Positions 34,151 to 46,239 of a stretch of DNA of 64,000 bases are shown in pieces. The notes under the pieces were generated by a model, which saw only the letters and a program-made list of their open reading frames with translations, was not told the DNA's origin and searched no databases. Position numbers and translations under genes: made by a program. The stretch comes from Strongylocentrotus purpuratus (Eukaryota > Echinodermata > Echinoidea > Camarodonta > Strongylocentrotidae). The first letter of the stretch is position 1. Each line of letters opens with the position of its first letter. The stretch spans positions 37,457,141-37,521,140 of the forward strand of contig NW_022145605.1 in NCBI RefSeq assembly GCF_000002235.5. Reading direction: 5' to 3'.

Positions 34151-35160
34151 CCAATTAAAGACTAATAATGACAGATGGCTAATCATGAATCTACAATGAC
34201 GAGTAAACTGTCGATCTACATCACAGTCTACAGATAAATGCGCCTTGAACGTATATAGCAGACGGCAATCGGCGGATACATGACACTTAGTAGTGATTTT
34301 GTAAGTGAGATTGCTTTGCTAAATATAAAATACAAGAACATTTTCCATATATTTCAACTATCATTGATATCTGATAATTAAACTGTTATTAAAATAAACC
34401 TACCAAACTACATAATACAACGAAATACTTGACTTAAAGTAGGGGAGTTTGATGTGGTGCACAATGATATTGCCCCCCTCTGTAAATGATCGAATAGTCC
34501 ATGGCGATCATGAATATTCATGTTTTTGCTAACCTCGGCAAAATGCTTGTCTATACTAAATGGAAAAAAATACGTTGGGGGGGGGGGGGGGGTTGGCTGA
34601 AATGTACGTAATGAACCGATCAGAACTGATCTATGATAATTCATGATTGTTATCCTTCGTGTGTTTGAGCTATAAACTTACAATCGCGTGGCAAATTGCA
34701 TCTGAAGTTCGACTTGTTTCACATGTGTTATATAGGCAATTGCGAGCTAGCGACCTATTTTGACCAAATTACGGTGAGCGAACTTTCAAAAGTCAATTGG
34801 ACATGAGGGTTCCAATGAAAGAGCTAGTGTCAACGCACGTCGGGTGGATGTGCTTTTCGTTTAAACAACAAAAAAAAAGAAGAATTTTTAACGATTTTGG
34901 GGGGTAAACTTCCTAGGCTAACAGGTTAGGCTGCTGTACTCTGACGATAGGGGGCGTTGTCCAATGAGACTATTTGGAGCCATATGATCATCATTTTCTA
35001 TATAAAAACATTCAAATAACAATAATAGTATATAATATAATTGATTTACATAAAGAGTGACAACTTAAATACACAAAAATAAAAAATGCATAATTGAAAG
35101 CTTGAAAGTATCGAGGTAAGTAAAAATAATCAAGATAAATGCAGAGCCAACTATCATAAG
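34151..35160. other. intergenic stretch, no gene recognised
   Basis: Only a G-run at about 34577-34592 stands out; no coding or RNA signal. Confidence 0.35.
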
Positions 35161-35164
35161 CAAG

Positions 35165-35545
35165 ATCACCCCACCATCGTCACTATCATCGTCATTGTCA
35201 TTCCTATGCATCATCATCATAATCATCATCATAATTATCTCCATAATTATAATATTTATCATTGTCGCCGTCATTGTCATAATCATTTTCATCATAATTA
35301 TGATTATCATCATCATCACCATGACTAACATCACCACCAGCACGGCATCATTGTTATCATTTTCATCATCATTGTTGTCAGTATTGAATACCCCCACTGT
35401 CATCTCCATTATTATCATTATCACTATCAGTACAATCATCATAGCCATCACCATCATCATAATCAGCACAACCATCATCACCGCAATCTCCTTCATTACC
35501 ACCATCATCGTCATCATCATCGTCCTCCTCATTCCAATCGCTATT
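35165..35545. repeat. (CAT)n-type trinucleotide tract
   Basis: About 380 bp of imperfect atc/cat/att repeats. It produces long Met- and Ile-rich frames on both strands that are artefacts. Confidence 0.8.
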
Positions 35546-35559
35546 TTCAGTTATTATTA

Positions 35560-38040
35560 AAAGCATCAGTAAAATCATTTCCAAATGTCATTACTTTATT
35601 TGTATAATCCAACAAAAGGTATGTTTATCATTATTTATCGCCGTCTGTATCAATTTAATTACAATATTTCTCAGCACTAAAATCATAACAAAGAACATTA
35701 ATTATATTTTCATTACACTTTTTATCCTCTTTATAATTGGAGAAATTTTTTTCAACTTAAATCGAATCTACGATATCACCTTTAGAGTCGCTACGTCAAA
35801 AAACAAACGAACATAATGTTACCCCGTTTTCATGCAAGGTGGGTTAAACTAAAGACCCTGTCGGAAGAGAAAGATGAAATAGGTGAATTATACATCAACG
35901 GAAAGCTTATAAGCCAAAGGTCACTATAAATTGTATCCTATTTTGGTGTTTGTCAGAGGAGTAACAGCTCTCTGAAAATTCAATATCTAAAGTTTTGAGA
36001 ACCCGAAGTTGTCGGCCTAAAAACTAGCTATCGACTTGATGACATCATCTTGTGTGAAGTACACATATGACTTTGCTTCAAGCACAGCTTATCAATTCAG
36101 CTATTAAAGAACCGATAGGCCGATCGGGTCCATGTGATAATGTCCTAATCGTAATTGCGGCAAATTTGATACCCGTTGGCAGAAATTGGGAGGCGTGTGA
36201 AAAAGAGGTTTTAAATTGCTTTTGTGCAATAAAGAAAGCGAAAAATACTTTTGATTCATTTATATTTGTATTCTACGTTCATTCATCTGTCCATTGATAT
36301 ACATATGTATCTTAATCGAATAGACAAGTGTCTTTAATACTTGCGCTATTCAATCATGTGAAAATAAAATAACACCATACGCCATCAAGTCATATATAAC
36401 AATTTCTGCACTGTTTATGTTACACTCCCTTTTTAAACGTCATCACTCATATACCTAGCGCATCGAAAGCTGCGCTAGATGCTGGTATATTTCTACATTA
36501 GCCAACGGACGTCTCGTTTGTGACAGACATCATATTATCTACGTTTTCAGCAACAATTACTAAGTATCATGTTAGATTGTTAGTGCACTAAACATAGGAT
36601 GGAACCGATATATTTACAGTCTTACATTATATCAGGAAGATGTGATGAACTAAAAAAAAAACCTGATTATATATATCTTCTTCCATCACATTCTTACGAT
36701 ACATTTTTTTTCTTCTCACCGCTATAGTGTACACATTGAAATAATCACAAGTACTTCCCTGATAAATTAAGTTACGCAGTACTGTATATCAATTATAATA
36801 ATATCTAGTAAAGCATTATCCATATAAATCCACATAATTACATTTGACACAATCTTTCCCGCTCACGGTACCAAAAGCTTCAAGTGCTATATAATTGTAT
36901 TATGTCATATTTTGCTCTTGATGTTAGGGGTTCAATGTAAGTACACTTTATTCAAAATATGAGCTCAAAATATTACTTCTGCCAGAAGATATTGCAGAGT
37001 ATAACAGTAATGACTTAGGTGGATAAGTCAACAAAAGAATTGGGAAAGGTTCGTGCACCTATCATACCCTCAACGAAGATTAGGACGGCTGTGTTAGCAT
37101 TCTTCTTCATCCACTAAGAAAAAGAGCTAGCGTACGATAGAATGAGTGTAGGAGATCTTCAGATTTTATGGTGAGACAGTATTCCAAAGGGGGAGACCCT
37201 TAAACCGGTGTTCTTTTATTTACTTCCGTCACACAGCTAAAACTACTCCACACCGACCGATATTTCTTGCCACTTGAGGGTAGTATAATGTTTGGTTCGG
37301 TCTATTGTTGGGATGGTGACGGTGTCTCGGTATCGTTGGTGTGATGGGTGTATCTTTTTTTTTGCACTTTGGCTCAGCTACGTATCGAACAGATACGACC
37401 AAAAAGACGTCCTCTAGAGCGAAATTACTTCGAGAGGAGGGGCATGACCGACCACAGCTGAAATATAAGGCTGTGCTATTTGAAAGCTATAGCTCTATGT
37501 CGGAACAGTAGGTTATGGGAGGAAGCAGCAGATGAATTTGCTAACCTATGAAGCCTTTGTCGACTCTGGAGCAGGCTGGCTGAAAGAACAGAACCCTCAA
37601 GAACGGCTCGAAACAAAACGATTTTACCATTTAGGAACGAGTAGTTATCAAATTTATATACCCGTCTCCATTGCATGTGATCATCACATTACAAGTTATT
37701 TCGGACGGAGACCGACGATGATGCACCAACGACTAAGTCCTTTAATTAATTCACATACATGTAGGCAGAACATGACTAGTCAAGTCGTATGTGTCCAAGA
37801 AGAACGATGAGATCTGTCCAGGAACTTTAGATATGGATCCTAAGTAAGGTCACAGTCGTGATCTCCAATGGATGTAAGTAGCTTTATTGGGGCCCTTTCC
37901 AAAGGTACGAACAGGAATCAACAGAAAAATGTCTTTATCCAAGTATTACGGTCTGAATAAAAGAGGATCAACTTAGTGAAGCTGCCTTACGGAACGAAAA
38001 GCTCATGAATCACATGAACATGAGCACAACTGGCATTGAT
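35560..38040. other. intergenic stretch, no gene recognised
   Basis: No homologous coding block, splice chain or RNA gene was recognised. The first bases beyond the minus-strand TRIM gene belong to its 3' end. Confidence 0.35.
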
Positions 38041-38046
38041 TTTATT
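38041..38046 (-). terminator. candidate poly(A) signal of the minus-strand TRIM gene
   Basis: AATAAA on the minus strand, 6 bases past the second stop; no cleavage evidence. Confidence 0.45.
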
Positions 38047-38052
38047 AACGTA

Positions 38053-38403
38053 CTATTCGAAGATATAAAGTCTGTCTTGCGTACTACAGAAAGCAATCTC
38101 TCCTGATCGGAACTGCTGAAAGTAGTACCAGAATCTCTCAGCTTTCTCAATCTTGTGATAGACGAGGATCTTGACGAGAGTCAACTCGTTACTGTACTCT
38201 TCGATAATGACCAACCCCTCATCAATCTTGACTGAACAGATGAGGACAGATTGCTCATGAGAAACACTAGCATGGAGGTAATCACTGCTCTCGTTCGATA
38301 CTATGTGCTTTTTAGCGCCTTGAGCATCGATGACACGTATCGAACACGTTGAACCTTTGCTTGATTTCGTTAAGAATCCATCATTTTCAAAGCTACTGAT
38401 CTG
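38053..38403 (-). pseudogene. in-frame continuation of the TRIM gene beyond its stop
   Basis: After the TAG (38404-38406) the same frame stays open to a TAG at 38053-38055, with 116 sense codons. Pieces such as EEYSNEL, VYHKIEKAERFWYY and FRSGEIAFCS and the ending LYIF align with the partner's C-terminus (DEYTND, VDHKIQKPERDWYY, FQSGELGFCT, LYIF). An AATAAA on the minus strand follows at once (38041-38046). Coding conservation without a frame break means decay is very recent or absent. Confidence 0.75.
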
Positions 38404-39915
38404 CTAAGGCTCATACCCATCACATTGTATCTCTCTGATGGCCTTCCCACCTGCTGGTGCAAATTCCTGGATCTTTTTAGCTGTCCTGTAGCTGACATAG
38501 ATCTGATCATGACCGTCGATGGTGAGGTCAGCGATGCCGCCTTCATCAAGACCAAGAGTCTCAAACCGTGCATCCAGCATCTCCCATTCTGATGTGTACA
38601 ATACGATGCTGTTACTTGTGGTTAGTACAACAAATCGACCATCAGACAAGAATCCCACCCCTAGGGCCTTAACATCCTTGAGGACTGTCTTCTGCAGCTG
38701 ACTATCATCAGCGAAGATATCGATTCCTCCTGTACTGTATCCCACTGCCATCATCCCATCCGGTGTAGCAGCCATGGCGTTCATACTGCTTTCATTTGCA
38801 AGATCTACGTCACATTTCAGTTGACATTTTACGATCCGGATTTCCCCGATCTCCAGCTCATCGCACTGACTTTGGGGTATAAATGTGATTTCCTCTGCAC
38901 TCTTTGCTATGTCACTAGCAAGTTTCTTCTCGGGATCATCCTTGTCAAGTACATGCTTTAATTCACCAGACAGCGAGTCACGAATAGCAATGATGTGCCT
39001 TCCAAGTGGAGCCTTCAAACTGTAGCCTGCCAGCTCACTGGCACTCTCGATGTTGACAACTACCCTTTCACTGGCATCTTTCATTTCCTCTAATTTCTGG
39101 CGAAGTTCCTTTTTCTGAACGTACAACTGCCAATCTAGCGCTGCTTTCCTCTCTTTTAATCTTCTGCTCAGTTCGTCATAAGCCTTGTTGATTTGAGCTT
39201 GTGTGACGTCAATGTGATCAATGGCACGACTCAGCTGACTCTCAATATACGTCACGTGGTCTTTGATGGTCGTAGCTTTCGTCTTACCTTGGTCTACTAG
39301 GTACTCGATTTCTCTCCTGATAGAATTATTGTACTCTTCAGCATTAAGAACAGAGTGGCCTTTCTTTTCATGATACAACATCCGACATCTAATGCAAATG
39401 AACTTCTTGCAAGTAGTGCACACATCGGTACATACTTGTTCCTGTCCATCTGATTTGTGCTCTTGACAGTAGACCTTCTTCTTTAAGACCACTCTGTTCT
39501 CTCTGATATCCTCTACTTTCACAACTTCATGCTTGAGATTGGGAGACCATTTGTTATGAATTTTGAGACATGCTTTACACATATCCTTTCCACAGTCACA
39601 GCAGTAAAGCGTGGCTCTGGCTTTTTTGTCGCACATTTCACAGAGCCCCTTTCTATTTCTATAATCTTCAACGAGACACTTGAGAGGAACGTTCGTATTC
39701 AGATTTGCTACACTCCCACCAACGGCAGCCGTCGTGGTTTGACATACTGGACATGTTAAAACGTCAGCCACACTTTGTGAAGAAAATGACAACAAATCAC
39801 TAAGGCATTTCGGACAGAATGAGTGCGTGCAAGATAACTGCTTAGGATCATTCAGAAGTTCGAAGCAAATAGGGCACTGCAGATTGTGTGATACCAGGTG
39901 ATCAAGCGAAGCCAT
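38404..39915 (-). CDS. intronless TRIM-like E3 ligase, interrupted by one in-frame stop
   Basis: The open frame is 503 codons. RING (C3HC4) residues: C14, C17, C29, H31, C34, C37, C55, C58. B-box 1 runs from about residue 92 (CEMCDKKARATLYCCDCGKD) and B-box 2 from about 150 (CTTCKKFICIRC ... H), followed by a coiled coil (about 195-290) and part of a propeller-like C-terminal domain. Its plus-strand partner at 52995 aligns end to end, but here a TAG replaces the residue after GYEP. The start ATG has G at -3 and +4. By family, TRIM proteins are ubiquitin ligases, with large intronless expansions in echinoderms suspected of immune roles. No frame shift is seen. This is either a truncated protein, a young pseudogene, a polymorphic stop or a base error. 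Confidence 0.85.
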   Translation of the reverse strand: MASLDHLVSHNLQCPICFELLNDPKQLSCTHSFCPKCLSDLLSFSSQSVADVLTCPVCQTTTAAVGGSVANLNTNVPLKCLVEDYRNRKGLCEMCDKKARATLYCCDCGKDMCKACLKIHNKWSPNLKHEVVKVEDIRENRVVLKKKVYCQEHKSDGQEQVCTDVCTTCKKFICIRCRMLYHEKKGHSVLNAEEYNNSIRREIEYLVDQGKTKATTIKDHVTYIESQLSRAIDHIDVTQAQINKAYDELSRRLKERKAALDWQLYVQKKELRQKLEEMKDASERVVVNIESASELAGYSLKAPLGRHIIAIRDSLSGELKHVLDKDDPEKKLASDIAKSAEEITFIPQSQCDELEIGEIRIVKCQLKCDVDLANESSMNAMAATPDGMMAVGYSTGGIDIFADDSQLQKTVLKDVKALGVGFLSDGRFVVLTTSNSIVLYTSEWEMLDARFETLGLDEGGIADLTIDGHDQIYVSYRTAKKIQEFAPAGGKAIREIQCDGYEP

Positions 39916-40238
39916 TACGCCGAATCTTATATAGATAAGTTACCGGAGAAAATGTTTCAAAGTATATACCTATAATAAAGATACACTATATACCCGATTT
40001 CTCAACACAATTTATTTATACAGAACATTTAATACTAAACTGAGATTTAGATGATGACAAAATATTGTTAAAGCCAAAGCAAGGTTGTCGAAGATGGCTA
40101 CGCTTCATTGGTTCCGGTTCATGTTCGGGTTACTTTGTGAGGCTGCATGACATACCACGAGCTGAAATGATAATGACATATTTTATTTATATATACATAT
40201 ATATAAACATGCTCACACGCACGCATACACACACACCT

Positions 40239-40271
<33 letters not shown>

Positions 40272-41160
40272 CACACACACACACAATTTTAGAGACGGAC
40301 GTAAAATGAAAGATAGATGTAAACGAAAGCTGAAGGGAAAGGAGAGGGAAGAGAAAATGGGAGAAGGGAGGCGGAAATGAGGAAAAGAAATTGAGGGAAA
40401 TCAGAGTAGAAAATGAGATATGTGGCAAGGTACTTGATTTGATAAAGATTTTTTTGTTCTTCAAAATTTGTCATTACTACTAATGATTGCATTAAGATTG
40501 CATTAAGATGTAAGACGTCGTCGTAAATATTGCCTTTTCTGTAAGAAATATCTTTTTTATCTTATTGTTTCTAATAGAATTGCATATTATGGCTCGTATT
40601 TGGGGCATATCGAATAAGCCCAAAATATTTTTTATAGAGTCAATTCCCTCTCCAGGTTTGAAAATCACATTCAATAATTGTACAGTACAGTTTTTTATGC
40701 TAAAAATGTTAAAAGTAAGGAAATAGAACTCACTTGATTTGTGATATTGTGTCAAAAGACGAAGTTCTTAAATCAATCTTCCCTATGTGCAAGACCTAGG
40801 TCTGTATAAAAACCAAAACATAAGCAATCCAGTAAACTTGTTTGCGAGGTATTCTACTTCTAAAGTAAACACATTAAGCAATATCGAGAGTTCATTGAAA
40901 TTCAGATACTAAGTTTAATACAGCCAACATTTTGATAATTAATTAGATCCCAGCTTCCGTAAATGAAGGATATCCCTATTTCATTTTCGAAATTATACAG
41001 AAACCGGAAATATCTTCGAAATTTGGAATCTTCGATATAATGAATCCTGTTCTATTTTCAGAACTATCGACCTCCAGAGAAAGGAATGTTATGAAATACC
41101 CTGGTGTACCTTTCTCACACTTTTCTACTCACCACTACCGTTCGTCGCATCTGCTGATAT
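39916..41160. repeat. upstream flank of the minus-strand TRIM gene, with (TA)n and (CA)n
   Basis: Holds a tata/ata run at about 40185-40205 and (CA)n at about 40206-40286. No gene or clear promoter element recognised. Confidence 0.5.
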
Positions 41161-41170
41161 CCGCGGCAAG

Positions 41171-41250
41171 AACTGGTTATCACTGGTTGTAACTTGTTGT
41201 AACTGGTTGTCACTGGTTGTCACTGGTTGTAACTGGTTGTAACTGGTTGT
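41171..41250. repeat. 10-bp minisatellite, 8 units
   Basis: Eight units of the pattern aactggttgt with single changes (cactggttgt, aacttgttgt). Confidence 0.85.
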
Positions 41251-41509
41251 CTTTGAGCACGGTCCGATGAAGTCAACTTTCAAATTTTCATGAACCAATA
41301 TTTATGATTTTTGTGGAGAATACCCCAGAAATTCAATGGTAGAATAGCTAAAAGATCCCAGTCCATGAAGACAGTTCAATTCAAGGTTTTCGTTCACTCC
41401 ATATTTTCTCTTCCCTTTGATTTTGGGAAATGTGAACAAAGTTTAATCTCTTAAAGAAAGGAGGGGGTCGCAGATCGACCTATATTCTTATAAGGAAGCT
41501 GAAATGTAG

Positions 41510-42300
41510 GTGCATGATCGCTGTTCAACGGTGATGATTGACTATTCTAAAACATGCCGCAGTTATTAGTTCTGTTGTTTCTTTCAATGTGTTTTATCAG
41601 TACATTTGAGAAACAATCGAAAGTTGTTTTTTCATAAATAGGATGTTGTTCCTGTTAAAATCAGGAAACGGGAAATTGAATGGTAACAGTAGATGAATAC
41701 GTAGCTAGGGCTACATTTTTAAAGGGGGTGGGGGACAAACACACTTTTTGGGTCATGATGCATCATGCTCACCCCTGTAGGCTTAATAATAATATTAATA
41801 ATCACCATCATCGCCATCGTCATCATTATTATCACCTCCACTAATATCATCTTTATATTTATTACCACTACCATTATGTTAATCTTTTCAAAGCTTTATT
41901 ACCACAGCAATACTCTACCACCATCACCAAGAGCAGTTTAATGATCGTTATTACCACCAGGACCAGGTGCGTGCAGGTCCGTGATCGCTTTTCTATACTG
42001 TGACATATACCACTGATTGACTATCCCAAAACATGCCACTAAAATTAGATCCGTGGTTTCTCACAATGTGTATCAGTTCATTTTTTTAACCAATCGAAAG
42101 TTGTTTATTCAAAAAGAGAATGTTGTTCCTGTTAAAATCAGGAAACGGGGAATATAATGGTAATAGTAGATAAATACGTAGCTAGGGCTTCATTTTTAAA
42201 GGGGGTGTGTGTGTGTGTGTGTATGGGGGGGGGGGGCAAACACACCTCCCGGGTCATGGTGCATCATGCTCACCGAGTAGGCTTTAATAATCAGAAATAT
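41510..42300. repeat. tandem duplication of a block of about 300 bp
   Basis: About 41510-41810 and 41985-42300 match, including gttgttcctgttaaaatcag, aatacgtagctagggct and tgcatcatgctcacc, each followed by a cat/cac microsatellite. Non-coding. Confidence 0.75.
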
Positions 42301-42443
42301 AATCACCATCATCGTCCTAATCATCACCACCATCATCATCACCACCATCACCACCACCATCATCATCATCACCGCCATCGACCTAATCTTCACTATCATC
42401 ACCATCATCATCATCACGGTCACCACCATCATCACCACCACCC
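42300..42443. repeat. (CAT/CAC)n microsatellite
   Basis: atcaccaccatcatc-type tract. A block like atcatcatcaccgccatcga recurs just after the element at 44734, so the insertion split or duplicated the tract. Confidence 0.75.
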
Positions 42444-44734
42444 ATAGGCGCCGGAAGTGGGGGGGGGGGGCAGGGGGCAGTTGCTCCCCAGTCAAAAAAG
42501 TGGGGGGCAAAACGCATTTTTGCCCTCCCCCAAAACGCCCCCCCCCCCTCCAAAAAAAAAAAAAAAAAAAAGCAGTAAAGGAGTAAGCACGGTTTGTATT
42601 TTTAATCCAAAAGAACGTAAAAATAATAAAAACCTGAATTAAATCACATATACAATTCCATTCAAAGAAAAAGGAAAGTTCACAGGAATTAAATTTCATA
42701 AACATTGCGCATGCCACCTATACGCTTTTTATCAATGAAGGTCTCTATGATAGCGATATGCGTATATCGTGGACATATTGTGCGAGAATGGGAAAGCGTG
42801 TCCGTTTTTTTGTTATAGGGTTGAGAAGACATTAGCTCCTGAACGCTGGCGTACTGATGGGAGGGGGGGGGGGTGTATTTTTTATTCGAAACAAGTAATT
42901 TGCAAATGTTGATGTTGTGACATGATTTTCCGGCACTTTTTCTTCATTTTTTTGTAACTCATACCTTTTTATGCGTTTGTTGGAAAATAAGAAATTCCCA
43001 AATTACAGTCAGGCGAAAATACGCTTATTTAGAAGCCTTTATGTCATGGTCTGCAAAGTGGCTGGGCTCGAGCCCCCCCCCCCCCCCCTTTTTGAAAAAG
43101 TATGTTAAAGAGAAGAAAAAAAGAAGGACGGAGAAAAAAAAAAGTGACCTGCCATTGTCACAAATAAGGTATAAAAAATGCTCATCTGACCGTAATTAAA
43201 TGCTTAAAACCCCTTACGGGCTTACGGTGGCTCCGCCCCCGGATCCCACCAAGGGACCTAAAGCGGGCCCCTGGATGATCATCTGACCGTAATTAAATAC
43301 CTAAAAACCCCGAGCTTCCAGGGGCTCTGCCCCCTGGACCCCACCAAGGGCTCTAAGGCGGGCCCCTGGATGCTCATCTGGCCGTAATTAAATACATAAA
43401 ACCCCTGAGCTTCCGGGGGCTCTGCCCCCTGGACCCCACCAAGGGCTCTAAGGCGGGCCCCTGGATGCTCATCTGACCGTAATTAAATACCTAAAACCCC
43501 GAGCTTCCAGGGGCTCTGCCCCCTGGACCCCACCAAGGGCTCTAAGTCGGGCCCCTGGACGCTCATCTGACCGTAATTAAATACCTAAAACCCCTGAGCT
43601 TCCGGGGGCTCTGCCCCCTGGACCCCACCAAGGGCCCTAAGGCGGGCCCATGGATGCCCATCTGACCTTAATTAAATACCTAAAATCCCTGAGCTACCGG
43701 GGGCTCTGCCCCCTGGACCCCACCAAGGGCTCTAAGTCGGGCCCCTGGACGCTCATCTGACCGTAATTAAATACCTAAAACCCCTGAGCTTCCGGGGGCT
43801 CTGCCCCCTGGACCCCACCAAGGGCCCTAAGGCGGGCCCATGGATGCCCATCTGACCTTAATTAAATACCTAAAATCCCTGAGCTACCGGGGGCTCTGCC
43901 CCCTGGACCCCACCAAGGGCCCTAAGGCGGGCCCATGGATGCACATCTGACCGTAATTAAATACCTAAAACCCCTGAGCTTCCGGGGGCTCTACCCCCTG
44001 GGCCCCACCAAGGGCCCTAAGACGGCTCCCTGGATGCTCATCTGACCGTTATTAAATACCTCAAACCCCTGAGCTTCCTGGGCTCTGCCCCCTGAACCCC
44101 ACCAAGGGCCCTAAGGCGGGCCCATGGATGCCCATCTGACCTTAATTAAATCCCTAATATCCCTGAGCTACCGGGGGCTCTGCCCCCTGGACCCCACCAA
44201 GGGCCCTAAGGCGGGCCCATGGATGCACATCTGACCGTAATTAAATACCTAAAACCCCTGAGCTTCCGGGGGCTCTACCCCCTGGACCCCACCAAGGGCC
44301 CTAAGACGGCCCCTGGATGCTTTTCTGACCGTAGTTAAATATTAAAACCTCTGAGTTTCTGGGGGCTTCCCCCCCCCCCCTTGGAACACGTCAATGGCCT
44401 TAAAGAGGGCTCCTGGATGCTCATCTAATCGTAATTAATTACCTAAAAATCCAGAGCTTCCGGGGACTCAGCCCCTTGACCCCCTTCCGAGGCTCATGCC
44501 CTGGACCCCACGCCAATTTACGCTCTACCTGATCGATGATACTCCACTTTGAAAAACGTTCCGCGAGACCTGCATGTAACGTGTAAGACTGGTGGTGATG
44601 CAGATGCAGATTTTCGTCTGCCCCCCCCCCCCCTTCCGAATTTTTTTCTTCTAATTACGTCACTGCCCCTGGAAGGTGAGCCCCCTGGAATGTTTGCCCC
44701 CCCCCCCCATCCCAAGCTGCTTCCGGCGCGCCTG
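42444..44734. mobile_element. TIR-bounded non-coding element containing a satellite array
   Basis: Left end ATAGGCGCCGGAAG, right end cttccggcgcgcctg: nearly inverted copies of one end. Inside are G/C runs and the array at 43180-44500. No transposase is visible. Confidence 0.5.
43180..44500. repeat. tandem array of a unit of about 95 bp, about 14 units
   Basis: Unit core ctcatctgaccgtaattaaa, then ggggctctgccccctggacc, accaagggccctaaggcggg and ccatggatgc. Units alternate between two types (gtaattaaatacctaaaacc and ttaattaaatacctaaaatc), so a repeat of about 190 bp is itself repeated (about 43563-43945). Outer units (43180, 44330-44500) are more diverged. Confidence 0.85.
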
Positions 44735-45722
44735 CCACCACCACCATCATCATCACCGCCATCGACCCCATCATCACCATCATCCTCATTATAGTCACTA
44801 TCACAAACTGCTCAAATATCATTTGCTAGTGTGCCATCCCCCTAATCTGTTCCTTTATTTGAACATTACTTTCATAATGAAACCAGGGCTAACATAATTT
44901 TTAAGAAATGCATTAAAGTTGTAGTGATATCAGTTGTGTGTATTCCTAGTAAAAATATCTCTCTCTCTCTCTCTCTCTTTAGGAGCCATATCTGTCGACA
45001 GTGGCGATCATGGTATTCCATAACGCTCTGCTTTTAGTCTTCGCCAGGAGCTCTTCTTTTCTCGAGCCGTCTCTGCAGACTATCCAACCATATAGTTCTC
45101 TCCTTCTTCATCTACTCCTCTTTCATAATGATTATCGATTGTTAATACACCATCATACAAGAACACCCTTAAAAATAGAGACCATTGCTTTGCATTTTTC
45201 TGATAAATTCGTAATAGTAAAGACACATTTCTATTTGTTCAATCATTCAAGTAAATCTTACAAATAAGCAAAATTTATTAAAACGACTGGTAACGATGAT
45301 GATAAGCCTACATATATTCCATCATGAACAAAAGAAAATGTCATTTCAGGCTGCTAGAAGCGGATGTTCAAGCGGATGTAGGTCACAATATGATAAAAAA
45401 TTCTTCCTTAAAATGTGAGTCGTTCATTTAACTAAATAAGCCACAGATGAGGAACAATGAACCACAAATTCACAAAGTACTTAAAGGCCGGCTACAATAA
45501 TGTTAAATGAAACAATAACAAGGGAATACAGAAAAAGAGTTTAAAAAACGCTTGTTTTGTTACTTTGCATGTTCACAGTTTAATAAATTACCACTTCTTA
45601 TTCAATTATCACCATCTTTGCAAGTTTTCAAGAATCGAACCCGACGCCATCAATCTCTTCTTTGAAAAAAAGTATATCTATCTATAATGGATTCCTCTAC
45701 TTTCAACTAGGGCTGACATTAT
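44735..45722. other. intergenic stretch, microsatellite then no gene recognised
   Basis: CAT/CAC tract at 44735-44790, (CT)n at about 44959-44980, then no supported feature. A small splice-flanked open piece at about 45351-45411 was considered and rejected. Confidence 0.35.
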
Positions 45723-45890
45723 GGCCCGAATTCACAAAGGAGGTTTTGTCGACAAACGTAGGTTTATGTGCGTCATATAACGCGTTTCGATGCGTTTCAG
45801 ACCAAGGTTCAGACAAACCTTATCTGAAACGCGTCATATGACGCACATAAACATAGGTTTGTCGACAAACCTCCTTTTTGAATTCGGGCC
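45723..45890. mobile_element. foldback element, relative of the 81-bp palindrome
   Basis: Ends ggcccgaattcacaaaggag and ctttttgaattcgggcc, with arms of about 80 bases pairing nearly throughout (gtcgacaaac, tttatgtgcgtcatat, aacgcgtttc). It shares the outer 22 bases with 31876-31956 but has a different interior. Confidence 0.7.
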
Positions 45891-46174
45891 ATTGTGTTTG
45901 TTTCCATTTTGTGCTTATAGTATACTGTCTTTCTTATGTGCAATCCACTTTTTAGCCACATTTGTCTTTAGTCCAACCTTCACTCTAATTTTCTAGAGTG
46001 TCAAATGTCACATCTATCTGCTCTGACCCTTCTGAGTAGAGTGTGACGGCAGGGGCGGGCGAGCGACTTCCAAAGTGGGGGGGGGACCAAGAAAAAGGGG
46101 CACTTTCTGGAAAAAAGGGCACCTACAAAGGGAAATCTCAAAGCAAAAATATAAATTTTGTAGACATATAATGC

Positions 46175-46195
46175 GTTTGTGAGTGTGTGTGTGTG

Positions 46196-46230
<35 letters not shown>

Positions 46231-46232
46231 CT
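46175..46232. repeat. (GT)n microsatellite
   Basis: gtgtgt tract with one gcgt interruption. Confidence 0.85.
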
Positions 46233-46239
46233 TTGTTCA

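Noticed and set aside
35065-35584. long Met-, Ile- and Asp-rich open frames on both strands
   Set aside because: Produced by the CAT-type trinucleotide tract; no domain sense.
36067-36297. 76-codon open frame
   Set aside because: No domain or splice context supports it, though the composition is not clearly repetitive.
41171-41250. short direct repeats as a CRISPR or regulatory array
   Set aside because: Eight back-to-back 10-bp units with no spacers: a minisatellite.
42157-42717. His-rich and Met-rich open frames
   Set aside because: Translation of the CAT/CAC microsatellite and G-runs.
43180-44500. CRISPR-like array
   Set aside because: The units of about 95 bp are contiguous and nearly identical along their whole length; there are no unique spacers.
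45350-45412. small splice-flanked open piece (acceptor ..catttcag, donor gtgagt)
   Set aside because: Only about 60 nt, no partner exons and no recognisable peptide; chance splice-like sites are expected in sequence this long.
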